NCBI GenBank assembly: GCA_002308755.1
Contig: DBVR01000011.1
Span: 44,574-54,431 of the forward strand
Direction: 5' to 3'
Origin: Christensenella sp. UBA1259
GTDB lineage: Bacteria; Bacillota; Clostridia; Christensenellales; Borkfalkiaceae
Length of the DNA: 9,858 nucleotides
The notes under the pieces are model-generated. The model saw only the letters and a list, made by a program, of their open reading frames with translations. It was not told the origin of the DNA and searched no databases. The position numbers were made by a program, and so were the translations under genes. Positions 1 to 7,643 of the stretch are shown here, piece after piece (the stretch's first letter is position 1; each line of letters begins with the position of its first letter).

Positions 1-961
1 AAGAACACGCCGAGCCGTTTCCCACTACTATCCCGTACTCTTCTAACGCGTGCATTATAACTTCGCCCTTTAATCCCGTCGCCGAAAGGCAAAGTATATA
101 CGGCGAAGAATTTTCCGAAGACAATATCTTTATATCGTCTTTATCGACGTTATTTTTGACGTATTCTTTTAAAAGAGATACTTTCTCGAAGTTTTCTCTT
201 ATATTTTCGTATTTTTTGCGGCAACAAAGTTCCATAACTTTTACGCCGAACGGATTTTCCGTGCCGCTACGCAAGCCGTTTTCCTGCCCGCCGCCGAAGA
301 TAAGCGGCGAAAAAGGCAGTTTACGTTTCTTTATCAGCGCGCCCACGCCTTTTAATGCGTTTATCTTGTGCCCGCTTACGGAAATCATATCTATATCCTG
401 CGAAAATTCGTAAGGTATCTTGCCGAAAGACTGCACCGCGTCGGTATGAAACACCGTATCGGGGTTTATTTCCTTTAACTTTTTCGCTATATAGTTCACG
501 TCGTTTATCGCGCCCGTTTCGTTATTTACGTGCATTATCGAAACGAAATCCACGCGGTTGGAATACGCAAAATCCAACAGTTTTTCCGCGTTCACCGAAC
601 CGTCTTTGTTAAGGTCAATAAAATGTACCGCGTTGCCCCTGTTTTTAACTTCGTTAAAGCATTGAAATATCGCGGCGTGTTCCCCTTTATCGGTAAGAAA
701 AGACCCCCTTTTTACCGAACAGAATACCGCCGCGTTATCGCTTTCCGTCCCGCCGGAGGTAAATATAACTTCGTAAACGGAAGAAGAAAGCCCCATGCAC
801 GTTAGGATCGCGTTTTTTGCGTCCTTCAACGCACCGAAAGCGTCTATCCCATAGCGGTAAAGGGCGGATGGGTTAAAAAACTTTTCGGAATTGTAAATTT
901 CGGCTTTTTTCAAGCATTCCGCGTCGGGTCTGGTCGTCGCCGCATTGTCTAAATATATCAT
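1..961 (-). CDS. Cysteine desulfurase, NifS/IscS type, C-terminus cut by window edge
   Basis: Pyridoxal-phosphate enzyme that takes sulfur from L-cysteine as a persulfide, giving alanine, and passes it on for Fe-S clusters or tRNA thiolation in the cytoplasm. About 320 codons are visible. The protein opens MIYLDNAATT, typical of the family, followed by SGGTESDN (PLP phosphate region), a cofactor-stacking His in GEHAA, HTDAVQSFGK, and SGHK with the Schiff-base lysine at residue 199. The last visible residues are GNGSACSS, with the catalytic cysteine at residue 319. The SACSS loop places it with type I (NifS/IscS) rather than SufS enzymes. Some 50 to 80 C-terminal residues should lie beyond base 1. 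The start is the ATG at 961-959, which overlaps the TGA of the upstream gene as ATGA. No good Shine-Dalgarno is seen, so translational coupling is likely. The partner (NifU/IscU, ThiI or MnmA) is not visible. Family assignment is firm; the precise acceptor is unknown. Confidence 0.95.
   Translation of the reverse strand, partial: MIYLDNAATTRPDAECLKKAEIYNSEKFFNPSALYRYGIDAFGALKDAKNAILTCMGLSSSVYEVIFTSGGTESDNAAVFCSVKRGSFLTDKGEHAAIFQCFNEVKNRGNAVHFIDLNKDGSVNAEKLLDFAYSNRVDFVSIMHVNNETGAINDVNYIAKKLKEINPDTVFHTDAVQSFGKIPYEFSQDIDMISVSGHKINALKGVGALIKKRKLPFSPLIFGGGQENGLRSGTENPFGVKVMELCCRKKYENIRENFEKVSLLKEYVKNNVDKDDIKILSSENSSPYILCLSATGLKGEVIMHALEEYGIVVGNGSACS
958..961 (-). promoter_or_regulatory. ATGA stop/start overlap coupling two genes
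   Basis: The TGA stop of the membrane-protein gene (960-958) shares bases with the ATG of the cysteine desulfurase (961-959). The sequence just upstream (GGTTTTTAAG) has no strong Shine-Dalgarno, so the desulfurase start is probably reached by ribosomes finishing the upstream frame. That coupling is inferred. Confidence 0.75.
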
Positions 962-1548
962 CTTAAAAACCCATCTTCCATGACCGTACGGTTCACAAAC
1001 GTAAGTATATTTATTATAAATCTTTCGGTACACTCGAGAACGAAAACGTGTTTGATTCCCGAAACGTTCGCCACTATATAGTAAAGCGATTCGGCGTCCG
1101 CCGTTTTGAAATTAGAAGTCAATACGTCAAGTTTCTTGTTCGGCATAGCGGAATACCTGTTGAAAGTATCGCTGCCGTACTTTCCTATTCTCTCGATTGC
1201 GGAACAATCGAAACTTGTTATATGTTTGCGTTTTACATCGTTCATCACTTTGGAAAACCGCACCGTTCCCGATACTATCGTATAGTCGTAGTCAACGCGC
1301 GCCCCGTTTTTGAACTTACCGAAGATTATCCCCGAAAAGATAAAGTAAACGAGAGGCATCGCAACGAAGAGTATCTTCAACACAAGCGATCCTTCGCCGC
1401 CGAAATCGTAAGCGTAAAACACGAGAATCGTCCATAATGCCGCAAGAACGTAAAAAACTATCGATACCGATTTTAATAAAACGTATTTGCGGCGTGCTTT
1501 CGCCTCATCCTTTACCTTTGCACATTCTTCATAAAATACTTCACGCAT
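958..1548 (-). CDS. Unknown two-pass membrane protein with cytosolic C-terminal domain
   Basis: I do not recognise the function. The 196-residue protein has a basic N-terminus (KVKDEAKARRK, residues 11-21), a first membrane segment at about 24-46, a short glycine-rich outer loop (DFGGEGS), and a second segment at about 55-77. A KFKNGAR stretch follows, and then a soluble domain of about 115 residues. By the positive-inside rule both ends face the cytoplasm. The soluble part begins DYDYTIVSGTVRF and has a basic KRKHI patch at 106-110. This layout (two helices, then a [DE]Y..xxG..[RD] strand and a KRK patch) recalls small uncharacterised Clostridia proteins such as DUF6106, but I am not sure of the match. 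Cysteines are at 9, 115 and 173. The start is supported by GGAGA at 1553-1557, five bases before the ATG. It sits 10 bases after mutS2 and overlaps the desulfurase gene by 4, so it is an operon member. Confidence 0.8.
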   Translation of the reverse strand: MREVFYEECAKVKDEAKARRKYVLLKSVSIVFYVLAALWTILVFYAYDFGGEGSLVLKILFVAMPLVYFIFSGIIFGKFKNGARVDYDYTIVSGTVRFSKVMNDVKRKHITSFDCSAIERIGKYGSDTFNRYSAMPNKKLDVLTSNFKTADAESLYYIVANVSGIKHVFVLECTERFIINILTFVNRTVMEDGFLR

Positions 1549-1558
1549 ACTTTCTCCG

Positions 1559-3922
1559 TTATTTCAGCGTTACCACCGTTACGCCGTTTTCTCCTTCGCC
1601 GTAAACTCCGTTCCTGAAACTTTCCACGTTTTTGTTTTTCTTCAAATATTCCCTTATCTTCCTGCGAAGTATCCCTTCGCCGTAACCGTGTACTATTCTT
1701 ATTTCTTCAAGACCGTTTACTACCGCCCCGTCTATAAACGCTTCGGTCTCTTCTATCGCTTCCGACGCAGTCTTGCCGACGACTATAAGTTCCGTCTTCG
1801 GCACGTCTTTTCTGACCGCGGAACTGTTTACCTTTACCGACGGCTTTTCTTTTATATCTTCCGCATTGTATATGTCTGAAAAACCGACTTTCGATCTTAT
1901 ATTGCCTATGAGTATTTCCGCTTCCTTTTTTTCGGGTTTTACACTCACTATCTCGCCGTACGCACCGAGATTTTTAAGATAAACCCTTTTCCCTTTTTTC
2001 AGTTCGGAAAACTCGGCTTTTTTGAGTTCTATCGGCGCGTTTTCTTCTTCGCCGCTTACGTACCTGCCGTCTATCAGCCTGTTTTTCAATCTGCTCGCCC
2101 TGAAAACTTCCTTGCTTTCCAACCCTGCCGCTTTCAGTATCCGTTTTAACTCTTCTATTATTTCTTCGGCTTCGGTCATACGCTCGGAAACGATACGCTT
2201 TACTTCCTGCTTGGCGTTAGAATATATTCGCTCCCTTTCCTTTACTATCTTTTCCTTTTCCGAGACGATATCTCTTAATTCCCGCTCTTTTTCGGCTTTT
2301 AACACTTCCAACTCTTCCGCAAGGCGAGACGCTTCCTTTCTGCTTGCTTCGGCTTTTCTGAGCACCGCTTCGAAGTTTATCTTATCGCTCGAAAGATACT
2401 CCGTCGCCCTATCCGCGATACTCGATTTAAGTCCCAGAGTCCTTGAAATGTCAATGGCGTTGGAACTCCCCGGAATACCTATATTTATTCTGTATAACGG
2501 TTTCAAAGTCTCCGAATCGAATTCCATGGACGCGTTTTCTATCTTCTCGCTTTCCACGGCGAACTCTTTAAGTTTCGAGTAATGCGAAGTGATGATTCCG
2601 TAACAATTTGCTTTAAGCAGCGTTTCGGTAACAGCAAGAGCCAAAGCGCAGCCTTCTTCGGGGTCTGTTCCCGCACCGAGTTCGTCTAACAAAACGAGAC
2701 AGTTGCCGCTTAAAGAATTCAGGATGCCGACTATGTTTTTTATGTGCGAAGAAAAGGTAGAAAGGTCGTTTTCTATACTCTGTTCGTCGCCGACGTCGCA
2801 GTATATTCCGTCGTAAACGGAAACTTCGCTGTCCGCCGCCGCGGGAATAAATATACCGCACATGGTAAGCAGCGACAATATCCCGACGAGTTTTAAAGTT
2901 ACCGTCTTCCCGCCGGTGTTGGGACCGGTTATCAGCAAAAAATTATAGTCCTTTCCGAAACGGAAAGTTACCGGAACGACCTTATCTTCGGCGATAAGCG
3001 GGTGGCGAGCAGACCTAACGTCCGTGTTGCCGTTTTTGTTTACCGAAGGTCTTACGCATTTGTTTTTGAAAGAATATTCCGCTCTTGCGAAAAATCCGTC
3101 TATAACGGCGAGTTTTTCCGCGTTATCGCGTATTGCGTCGGTCATAAAGGAAACTTTTACGGTAAGGTCTTTAAGAATCTTATATATTTCTTCCTTTTCG
3201 TCGAAGATCGCCTTTTTTAAGTCGTTGTTCAGTTCCATCACGACTTCCGGCTCGATAAACACCGTCGCGCCCGAAGAAGACTGGTCGTGGATAAATCCCT
3301 TTACCTGACTTCTGTATTCGCTCTTTACGGGAATAACGTATCTCCCTTGCCGCATGGTAACGACGGATTCCTGCAAATATTTGTTGAAACCCGTCCGCAT
3401 ATAGGAATTGAGTTGATTTCTTATCCTTGCGTTTATGTCTTTTATGCTTTTCCGAATCGAATACAGTTTCGGCGACGCAGTGTCGGAAATTTCGTCTTCC
3501 GAAATTATCTTGTCGCGTATTTCCTTTTCAAACTCTTCGTTTAAGTATAACGACTCCGAAATTCCCCGCAAAACGACTATACTTTCGTCGGGTACCGAAC
3601 GTATCGCGCCGCGTATCGTTCTCGCACTCTTTAGATTGTCCGCTATACGCAATAACTCCGCGGGGTTAAGCGTTCCGCCGACGTCCGCACGGTCAAGTTC
3701 TTCCGAAACGTCGGCAAAGTAAAATATTCCCGACACGCTGTGTTCGTATAAAAGTTTATACGCTTCTTCCGTCTTGTCGAGAAGGCTGTTCACTTCTTTT
3801 AAATCGGTCTCGAAAGAACAGCGGGCTATCGCCTCTTTGGTCTTTTCAAGTACGGCAAAAGAAGCGACCGCTTGCAATATCTTATCGAATTCGAGTGTTT
3901 TAACGGTTTTCTCCGCTATCAT
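1559..3922 (-). CDS. mutS2: MutS2 (RqcU-like) ATPase with C-terminal Smr domain
   Basis: Dimeric ABC-type ATPase. MutS2 proteins suppress homologous recombination in some species; in Bacillus MutS2 (RqcU) recognises collided ribosomes and splits stalled ones. The 787 residues match the usual length. They comprise an N-terminal helical core and lever/clamp (about 1-300, including HDQSSSGATVFIEP at 212-225) and RHPLI at 306-310. Next come Walker A GPNTGGKT (333-340), a signature/Walker B block LVLLDELGAGTDPEEG (409-424), and the HYSKLK switch (447-452). A charged coiled coil spans about 518-600, a small KOW-like domain about 643-684, and an Smr domain 711-787 (IVHGYGEGILR at 743-753). The usual LDLRG of the Smr domain reads LIVVG here (712-716), so nuclease activity is doubtful. 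The ATPase motifs are intact. The start ATG overlaps the pheT stop by one base (TAATG). The only SD-like AAGG is just two bases away, so coupling to pheT is likely. Confidence 0.97.
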   Translation of the reverse strand: MIAEKTVKTLEFDKILQAVASFAVLEKTKEAIARCSFETDLKEVNSLLDKTEEAYKLLYEHSVSGIFYFADVSEELDRADVGGTLNPAELLRIADNLKSARTIRGAIRSVPDESIVVLRGISESLYLNEEFEKEIRDKIISEDEISDTASPKLYSIRKSIKDINARIRNQLNSYMRTGFNKYLQESVVTMRQGRYVIPVKSEYRSQVKGFIHDQSSSGATVFIEPEVVMELNNDLKKAIFDEKEEIYKILKDLTVKVSFMTDAIRDNAEKLAVIDGFFARAEYSFKNKCVRPSVNKNGNTDVRSARHPLIAEDKVVPVTFRFGKDYNFLLITGPNTGGKTVTLKLVGILSLLTMCGIFIPAAADSEVSVYDGIYCDVGDEQSIENDLSTFSSHIKNIVGILNSLSGNCLVLLDELGAGTDPEEGCALALAVTETLLKANCYGIITSHYSKLKEFAVESEKIENASMEFDSETLKPLYRINIGIPGSSNAIDISRTLGLKSSIADRATEYLSSDKINFEAVLRKAEASRKEASRLAEELEVLKAEKERELRDIVSEKEKIVKERERIYSNAKQEVKRIVSERMTEAEEIIEELKRILKAAGLESKEVFRASRLKNRLIDGRYVSGEEENAPIELKKAEFSELKKGKRVYLKNLGAYGEIVSVKPEKKEAEILIGNIRSKVGFSDIYNAEDIKEKPSVKVNSSAVRKDVPKTELIVVGKTASEAIEETEAFIDGAVVNGLEEIRIVHGYGEGILRRKIREYLKKNKNVESFRNGVYGEGENGVTVVTLK

Positions 3923-3924
3923 TA
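3920..3924 (-). promoter_or_regulatory. TAATG stop/start junction of pheT and mutS2
   Basis: The TAA of pheT (3924-3922) shares its last A with the ATG of mutS2 (3922-3920). The AAGG at 3928-3925 is too close to the ATG to be a good ribosome binding site. Termination-reinitiation is therefore the likely way mutS2 is translated (inference). Confidence 0.75.
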
Positions 3925-6312
3925 CCTTAACTCTGCGTTTAATTCGCTCTTTAAGTTTTTAAGTATTTTTTCTATGGCGTCGTCTACTTCCTTAACGTTT
4001 AACGTCCGATCGTCCGAACCGAACACCAGATTGAACGCCATACTCTTTTTGCCCATCGCCACCTGATTGCCCCTGTATACGTCGAATAAAGAAACCTTTT
4101 CGAGTATTTTGCCGCCGTTTCTCTTTATAACGGAAACGACATCGTCGCAAAGAACGTCTTCTTCCGTTATGACGGCGAGATCCCTTTCCACGGACGGAAA
4201 TTTGGACACCTGTTTCGCGGTTATTTTACCGTTAAAATGTTTCTTTAAAATATCTATCCGTATTTCTCCGACGAAAACCGCTTTATCCGCGCCGCACGCG
4301 GCTACGATATCGGGGTGTACCTGTCCGATCAATCCTACCTTTTCGCCATCTACGAAGATATCCGCGGATCTTGTCGGGTGCATGAATTTTTCCGACGACC
4401 TTACGTATTTTATCTCTTTGCCGTAACAGAACGCGGCGAAAATCCCGTCGGTAACGCCTTTTACCGAAAAATAATCTTCCTTTTCTCCAAAAGCGGCAAA
4501 ACATAATACTTCCTTTTCTTCCGGAAGTTCGGCGTTATCGCCCGAAACCGCAAAATAAGTTTTGGCAAGTTCGAACAGTTTGCCGTCGTAGTTCTGCCTG
4601 TTGATATTATACACCGCCGCCCGCACCAAAGACGGGATAAGCGTCGTTCTCATTATCGCCATGTCTTCGCTTATGGGGTTCAATATCCTGATAAGGCGCG
4701 ATTTGTCCAGCCCGAAAAGGTCGAATTCCTTTTCCGATACGAAGGAATACGTTATCGTTTCGTTATATCCGTAGCCGATAAGAAGGTCTTTTAAATCTTC
4801 CGCGGACTTCTGCTCCGCGTTTCTTCCGCCTGCGGTTATCGCCGAAGTCTTTAAAAGCGTCGGCGTGATATTGTCGTAGCCGTATTCCCTTATAACTTCT
4901 TCCGCAAGATCGGGATATCCTTCCACGTCTTCGCGGTACAAAGGAACTATAACAGTGATATTTCTTCCGTCGAGCGTTACTTTAAAGTCCAGCCTTTCCA
5001 GAATATTTTTTACGGTGTCGGCGGCGATATCGAGCCCTAACACGCCGTTTATCTTATCGACGGTGGTTTCTATCGTCTTTTCCTTAAATTGCTCGCCTTT
5101 AAGGTCGTATTCGTCGCAGGCGATCTTGCCGCAACCGAGTTTGTCCACAAGGTTAAGAGCACGCTTCAATCCTATCTCCTGCGAAAGGTAATCGACGCCT
5201 TTTTCGAATCTTGCCGAAGAATCGCTCCTTTGTCCTAACGTTCTCGAAGTCTTTCTTATGTTATCCCTTGCGAACCTTGCCGACTCAAACAGAACGTCTT
5301 TCGTATCGTCTTTTATTCCGCTGTTCAAGCCGCCCATAACGCCTGCGAGCGCAACGGGTTTTTCGGCGTCGCAGATAACGAGATTGTTTTCGTCGAGTTT
5401 GAATTCCTTTTCGTCGAGCGTTATTATCTTCTCGCCTTTTTTAGCCCTTCTCACGTTTATTTCGTTACCTTCAAGGTCTCTCAAATCGAAAGCGTGCATA
5501 GGCTGCCCTATTTCCAGAAGAACGAAATTCGTTATATCCACCACGTTGTTTATGGACTTTAAGCCCATAGAAAACAGTCTGCGTCTCATCCACTCGGGCG
5601 ACGGTCCGATCTTAACGTCTTTAATAAGCCTTCCTTTGTATCTCGGACAGAGATCGAAAGCGTCGTCGGTTATTTTCACCGTCTTTAACGTAGAAACTCC
5701 CGCGTCGGTATTATACGACAGGTCGGGCATTTTAAGGGGTTTACCGAGTACCGCCGCAACTTCTCTCGCCATACCGAGAACCGACTGACAGTCGGGACGG
5801 TTCGCGGTAACGTTTACGTCGAATATAACGTCTCCGATTCCTAATATGTCCTTTACGCTCTCGCCAAGCGGCAGATCTTCTCTGAATATGAGTATTCCGT
5901 GCACCGACGCGCCTTCGTACCAGTCGTCGGTGATTCCCAACTCTTCTCCGCTGCAAAACATACCGCATGATTCTAATCCGCGAAGTTTTCCTTTGCGTAT
6001 TTTTTCGCCGTTAAACAGCGTAGAACCGTCCAGCGCCACAGGAACGATTGCGCCTTCGAAAACGTTGGTCGCCGCGGTTATTATCTGCAGCGTCCCGTAT
6101 TTCCCCGCATCCACGGTGCAAACGGAAAGTTTGTCCGCGTTGGGGTGCTTTTCTATCTTCAATATCTTACAAGTAACTATTTTGTCTATTTTTTCGCCGA
6201 AATACAGCGTTTCTTCCACTTCGAAACCGCAGGAAAAAAGTTTTGCTTCGAGTTCTTCCGCGGAACAGTCTATATCGACGTAATCTTTCAGCCAGGAAAA
6301 AGGTATTTTCAT
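3922..6312 (-). CDS. pheT: Phenylalanine--tRNA ligase, beta subunit
   Basis: Beta chain of the cytoplasmic (alpha-beta)2 PheRS, which charges tRNA(Phe) with phenylalanine. The 796 residues are normal for bacterial PheT, with all domains in order. An N-terminal region MKIPFSWLKDYV leads into an EMAP/OB-fold tRNA-binding domain at about 40-150 (EKHPNADKL at 54-62). The B3/B4 editing domain covers about 210-390, with GQPMHAFD (269-276), AGVMGG (323-328), FESARF (342-347) and QRSDSSARFEKGVD (361-374). A B5 domain follows at about 408-480, then a catalytic-like core at about 495-695 (ETITYSFVS, NPISEDMAIMRTTLIPSL, HPTRSA). The C-terminal anticodon-binding FDX-ACB domain runs from KFPSVERDLAV (704-714) to the end. 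The editing motifs look intact, so Tyr-tRNA(Phe) proofreading is expected. The start is supported by AGGAGA at 6325-6320, lying inside the last codons and stop of pheS, four bases from the pheS stop. Expression should follow the T-box ahead of pheS. Confidence 0.99.
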   Translation of the reverse strand: MKIPFSWLKDYVDIDCSAEELEAKLFSCGFEVEETLYFGEKIDKIVTCKILKIEKHPNADKLSVCTVDAGKYGTLQIITAATNVFEGAIVPVALDGSTLFNGEKIRKGKLRGLESCGMFCSGEELGITDDWYEGASVHGILIFREDLPLGESVKDILGIGDVIFDVNVTANRPDCQSVLGMAREVAAVLGKPLKMPDLSYNTDAGVSTLKTVKITDDAFDLCPRYKGRLIKDVKIGPSPEWMRRRLFSMGLKSINNVVDITNFVLLEIGQPMHAFDLRDLEGNEINVRRAKKGEKIITLDEKEFKLDENNLVICDAEKPVALAGVMGGLNSGIKDDTKDVLFESARFARDNIRKTSRTLGQRSDSSARFEKGVDYLSQEIGLKRALNLVDKLGCGKIACDEYDLKGEQFKEKTIETTVDKINGVLGLDIAADTVKNILERLDFKVTLDGRNITVIVPLYREDVEGYPDLAEEVIREYGYDNITPTLLKTSAITAGGRNAEQKSAEDLKDLLIGYGYNETITYSFVSEKEFDLFGLDKSRLIRILNPISEDMAIMRTTLIPSLVRAAVYNINRQNYDGKLFELAKTYFAVSGDNAELPEEKEVLCFAAFGEKEDYFSVKGVTDGIFAAFCYGKEIKYVRSSEKFMHPTRSADIFVDGEKVGLIGQVHPDIVAACGADKAVFVGEIRIDILKKHFNGKITAKQVSKFPSVERDLAVITEEDVLCDDVVSVIKRNGGKILEKVSLFDVYRGNQVAMGKKSMAFNLVFGSDDRTLNVKEVDDAIEKILKNLKSELNAELR

Positions 6313-6316
6313 TTCG

Positions 6317-7339
6317 TTATCTCCTATCGAATTGTTCTAAAAATCTGACGTTGCTTTCGAAAAGCGTCCTTATATCGGAAATGCCGTATTTTATCATGGC
6401 GATACGCTCTATTCCCAAACCGAACGCAAGTCCCGAATAAACTTCGGGGTCTATTCCACTCATTTTAAGAACGTTTTTATTGACTACTCCCGCGCCGAGT
6501 ATTTCTATCCAACCCGTATTCTTGCAAAGTCCGCAACCCTTTCCGTGGCATTTGCAACAGGTAACGTCCACTTCCACGCTGGGCTCGGTGAACGGGAAAT
6601 AAGACGGGCGGAATCTCGTCTTCGTATCTTCGTCGAATATAAGTTTCACGAAGGTGTCCAGAAGTCCTTTAAGGTCGCACAGCGACACGCCCTTGTCCAC
6701 GACCAGTCCTTCTATCTGGTGAAACATGGGAGAGTGCGAAGCGTCGTCGTCAGCCCTGTACACCCTGCCGGGACTTAAAATCTTGATAGGCGGCTTTTTG
6801 TTTTCCATAGTGCGGACTTGTCCGGGGGACGTGTGCGGGCGCAACAGGATGTTGTCGTTTATATAGAACGTATCCTGCATATCCCTTGCCGGATGGTCTT
6901 TGGGAATATTCAAAGCCTGAAAACAGTAGTAATCGGAATCTATCTCAGGTCCCTCGAACACCTCGAAACCCAGCCCGCAGAAAGCGTCTATTATCTTGTT
7001 TTTCACGATATTCAAAGGGTGCGCCCCGCCGACTTTTACGGCGTTTCCCGGCAAGGTGATATCTACCGCTTCTTTTTTGAAACGGTCTTCACGCTCCTTT
7101 TCTTTAAGTTCGCGCTCTTTTTTCTCGAAGATCGCCGAAACTTCTTCTTTAAGGTCGTTCACCTTTTTACCGAAACTCGCCCTTTCTTCGAAAGGAATAT
7201 CCTTCATTTGCCTTAAAAGCGCGGTTATTTCGCCGTTTTTGCCTATAAATTTCGCCCTGACGTCGTTGAGCGCGCCGAGAGAAACCGTGTTTTCGGCTTC
7301 TGTTTTCGCCTGTTTTCTTAATTCGTCGAATTCCTGCAT
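6317..7339 (-). CDS. pheS: Phenylalanine--tRNA ligase, alpha subunit
   Basis: Catalytic alpha chain of PheRS, a class II aminoacyl-tRNA synthetase. The 340 residues match the family length. An N-terminal coiled coil (about 1-95, rich in KEKEREDRFKKE) contacts tRNA(Phe). The catalytic domain starts at AHPLN (106-110). Motif 1 lies around FEVFEGPEID (125-134); HPARDMQDTFY (149-159) and LRPHTSPGQVR (166-176) follow. Motif 2 is GRVYRADDDASHSPMFHQIEG (191-211). A cysteine cluster CCKCHGKGCGLCKNTGW (261-277) is the form common in Firmicutes. Motif 3 is GLAFGLGIERI (303-313), where Ala305 is the usual small residue lining the Phe pocket. The start is chosen because AAGGAGA at 7352-7346 lies at good spacing before the ATG and directly after the leader terminator. 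It heads the probable pheS-pheT-mutS2 operon under T-box control. Confidence 0.99.
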   Translation of the reverse strand: MQEFDELRKQAKTEAENTVSLGALNDVRAKFIGKNGEITALLRQMKDIPFEERASFGKKVNDLKEEVSAIFEKKERELKEKEREDRFKKEAVDITLPGNAVKVGGAHPLNIVKNKIIDAFCGLGFEVFEGPEIDSDYYCFQALNIPKDHPARDMQDTFYINDNILLRPHTSPGQVRTMENKKPPIKILSPGRVYRADDDASHSPMFHQIEGLVVDKGVSLCDLKGLLDTFVKLIFDEDTKTRFRPSYFPFTEPSVEVDVTCCKCHGKGCGLCKNTGWIEILGAGVVNKNVLKMSGIDPEVYSGLAFGLGIERIAMIKYGISDIRTLFESNVRFLEQFDRR

Positions 7340-7360
7340 AAACGTTCTCCTTGATTTTTA

Positions 7361-7388
7361 AAAGAAAACGCCCCTAAAATAGGGCGTT
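7361..7388 (-). terminator. Intrinsic terminator of the pheS T-box leader
   Basis: On the minus strand, AACGCCCTA (7388-7380) and TAGGGGCGTT (7376-7367) form a GC-rich stem with one extra G and a three-base loop. A T-rich run TTCTTT follows. Its 5' arm is shared with both antiterminator helices of the T-box, so the two structures cannot coexist. It lies 22 bases before the pheS start codon. Confidence 0.93.
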
Positions 7389-7584
7389 CATAACGCGGTA
7401 CCACCTAATTCGCCGTACGATACGGCCTCGATATCCTTTAACGGGAATAACGCGACGCAACCTACTTTTCTTTCAACTGCGCAACTCCGAAGCGAACGAC
7501 GCAACGCCCCGTACCCGACCTTTCAGCCCGCGGATCGGATTCTCTTTGACGAAACTTGTCTTTGCGTCTCTTTTCATCAACGTT
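7367..7584 (-). promoter_or_regulatory. T-box riboswitch leader, probably tRNA(Phe)-sensing
   Basis: The conserved T-box AGGTGGTACCGCG is at 7406-7394. A full antiterminator can be drawn. Helix A1 pairs TAGG (7407-7404) with CCTA (7383-7380). The seven-base bulge is TGGTACC (7403-7397). Helix A2 pairs GCGTT (7396-7392) with AACGC (7388-7384) around an ATG loop. The bulge TGGT would pair with a tRNA 3' end ACCA, fitting the discriminator A of tRNA(Phe). Stem I elements include an AGAGA box (7544-7540) and a distal stem ATCCGATCC/GGTCGGGT around a GCTGAAA loop. A seven-base helix GACGCAA (7568-7562)/TTGCGTC (7504-7498) lies just above the specifier region, and GAAAAGTAGG (7470-7461) lies downstream. 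Two TTC (Phe) triplets, 7491-7489 and 7496-7494, are specifier candidates; I favour the first. Uncharged tRNA(Phe) should favour antitermination and pheST expression. The 5' end is inferred from the promoter. Confidence 0.93.
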
Positions 7585-7590
7585 TTTATT

Positions 7591-7620
7591 ATTATAATGC
7601 ATTTTACACCCCGTTGTCAA
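7591..7620 (-). promoter_or_regulatory. Consensus vegetative (SigA-type) promoter for pheS operon
   Basis: The minus strand has TTGACA (7620-7615), an 18-base spacer and TATAAT (7596-7591). Both hexamers match consensus exactly. The predicted start of transcription is near 7584, giving a leader of about 245 bases before pheS. The -35 box begins 23 bases after the stop codon of yunB. Confidence 0.88.
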
Positions 7621-7643
7621 CTTTTATTCGCGCTCTTTTCACA

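Noticed and set aside
51..60. GCATTATAA resembling the -10 region of the pheS promoter
   Set aside because: It lies inside the desulfurase coding frame (VIMHAL) with no matching -35, and is on the other strand; a chance match.
156..805. Three overlapping plus-strand frames near the left edge
   Set aside because: They oppose the cysteine desulfurase, which reads without a break from 961 to the edge with all catalytic motifs.
2022..2582. Open frame of 186 codons on the plus strand
   Set aside because: It is the mirror of the MutS2 coiled-coil region; its serine-rich composition is the reverse reading of Glu/Lys-rich codons, and it has no ribosome site or family motif.
5258..5788. Open frame of 176 codons on the plus strand
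   Set aside because: Lies wholly inside pheT, which has intact conserved motifs here; the plus-strand protein shows no recognisable domain.
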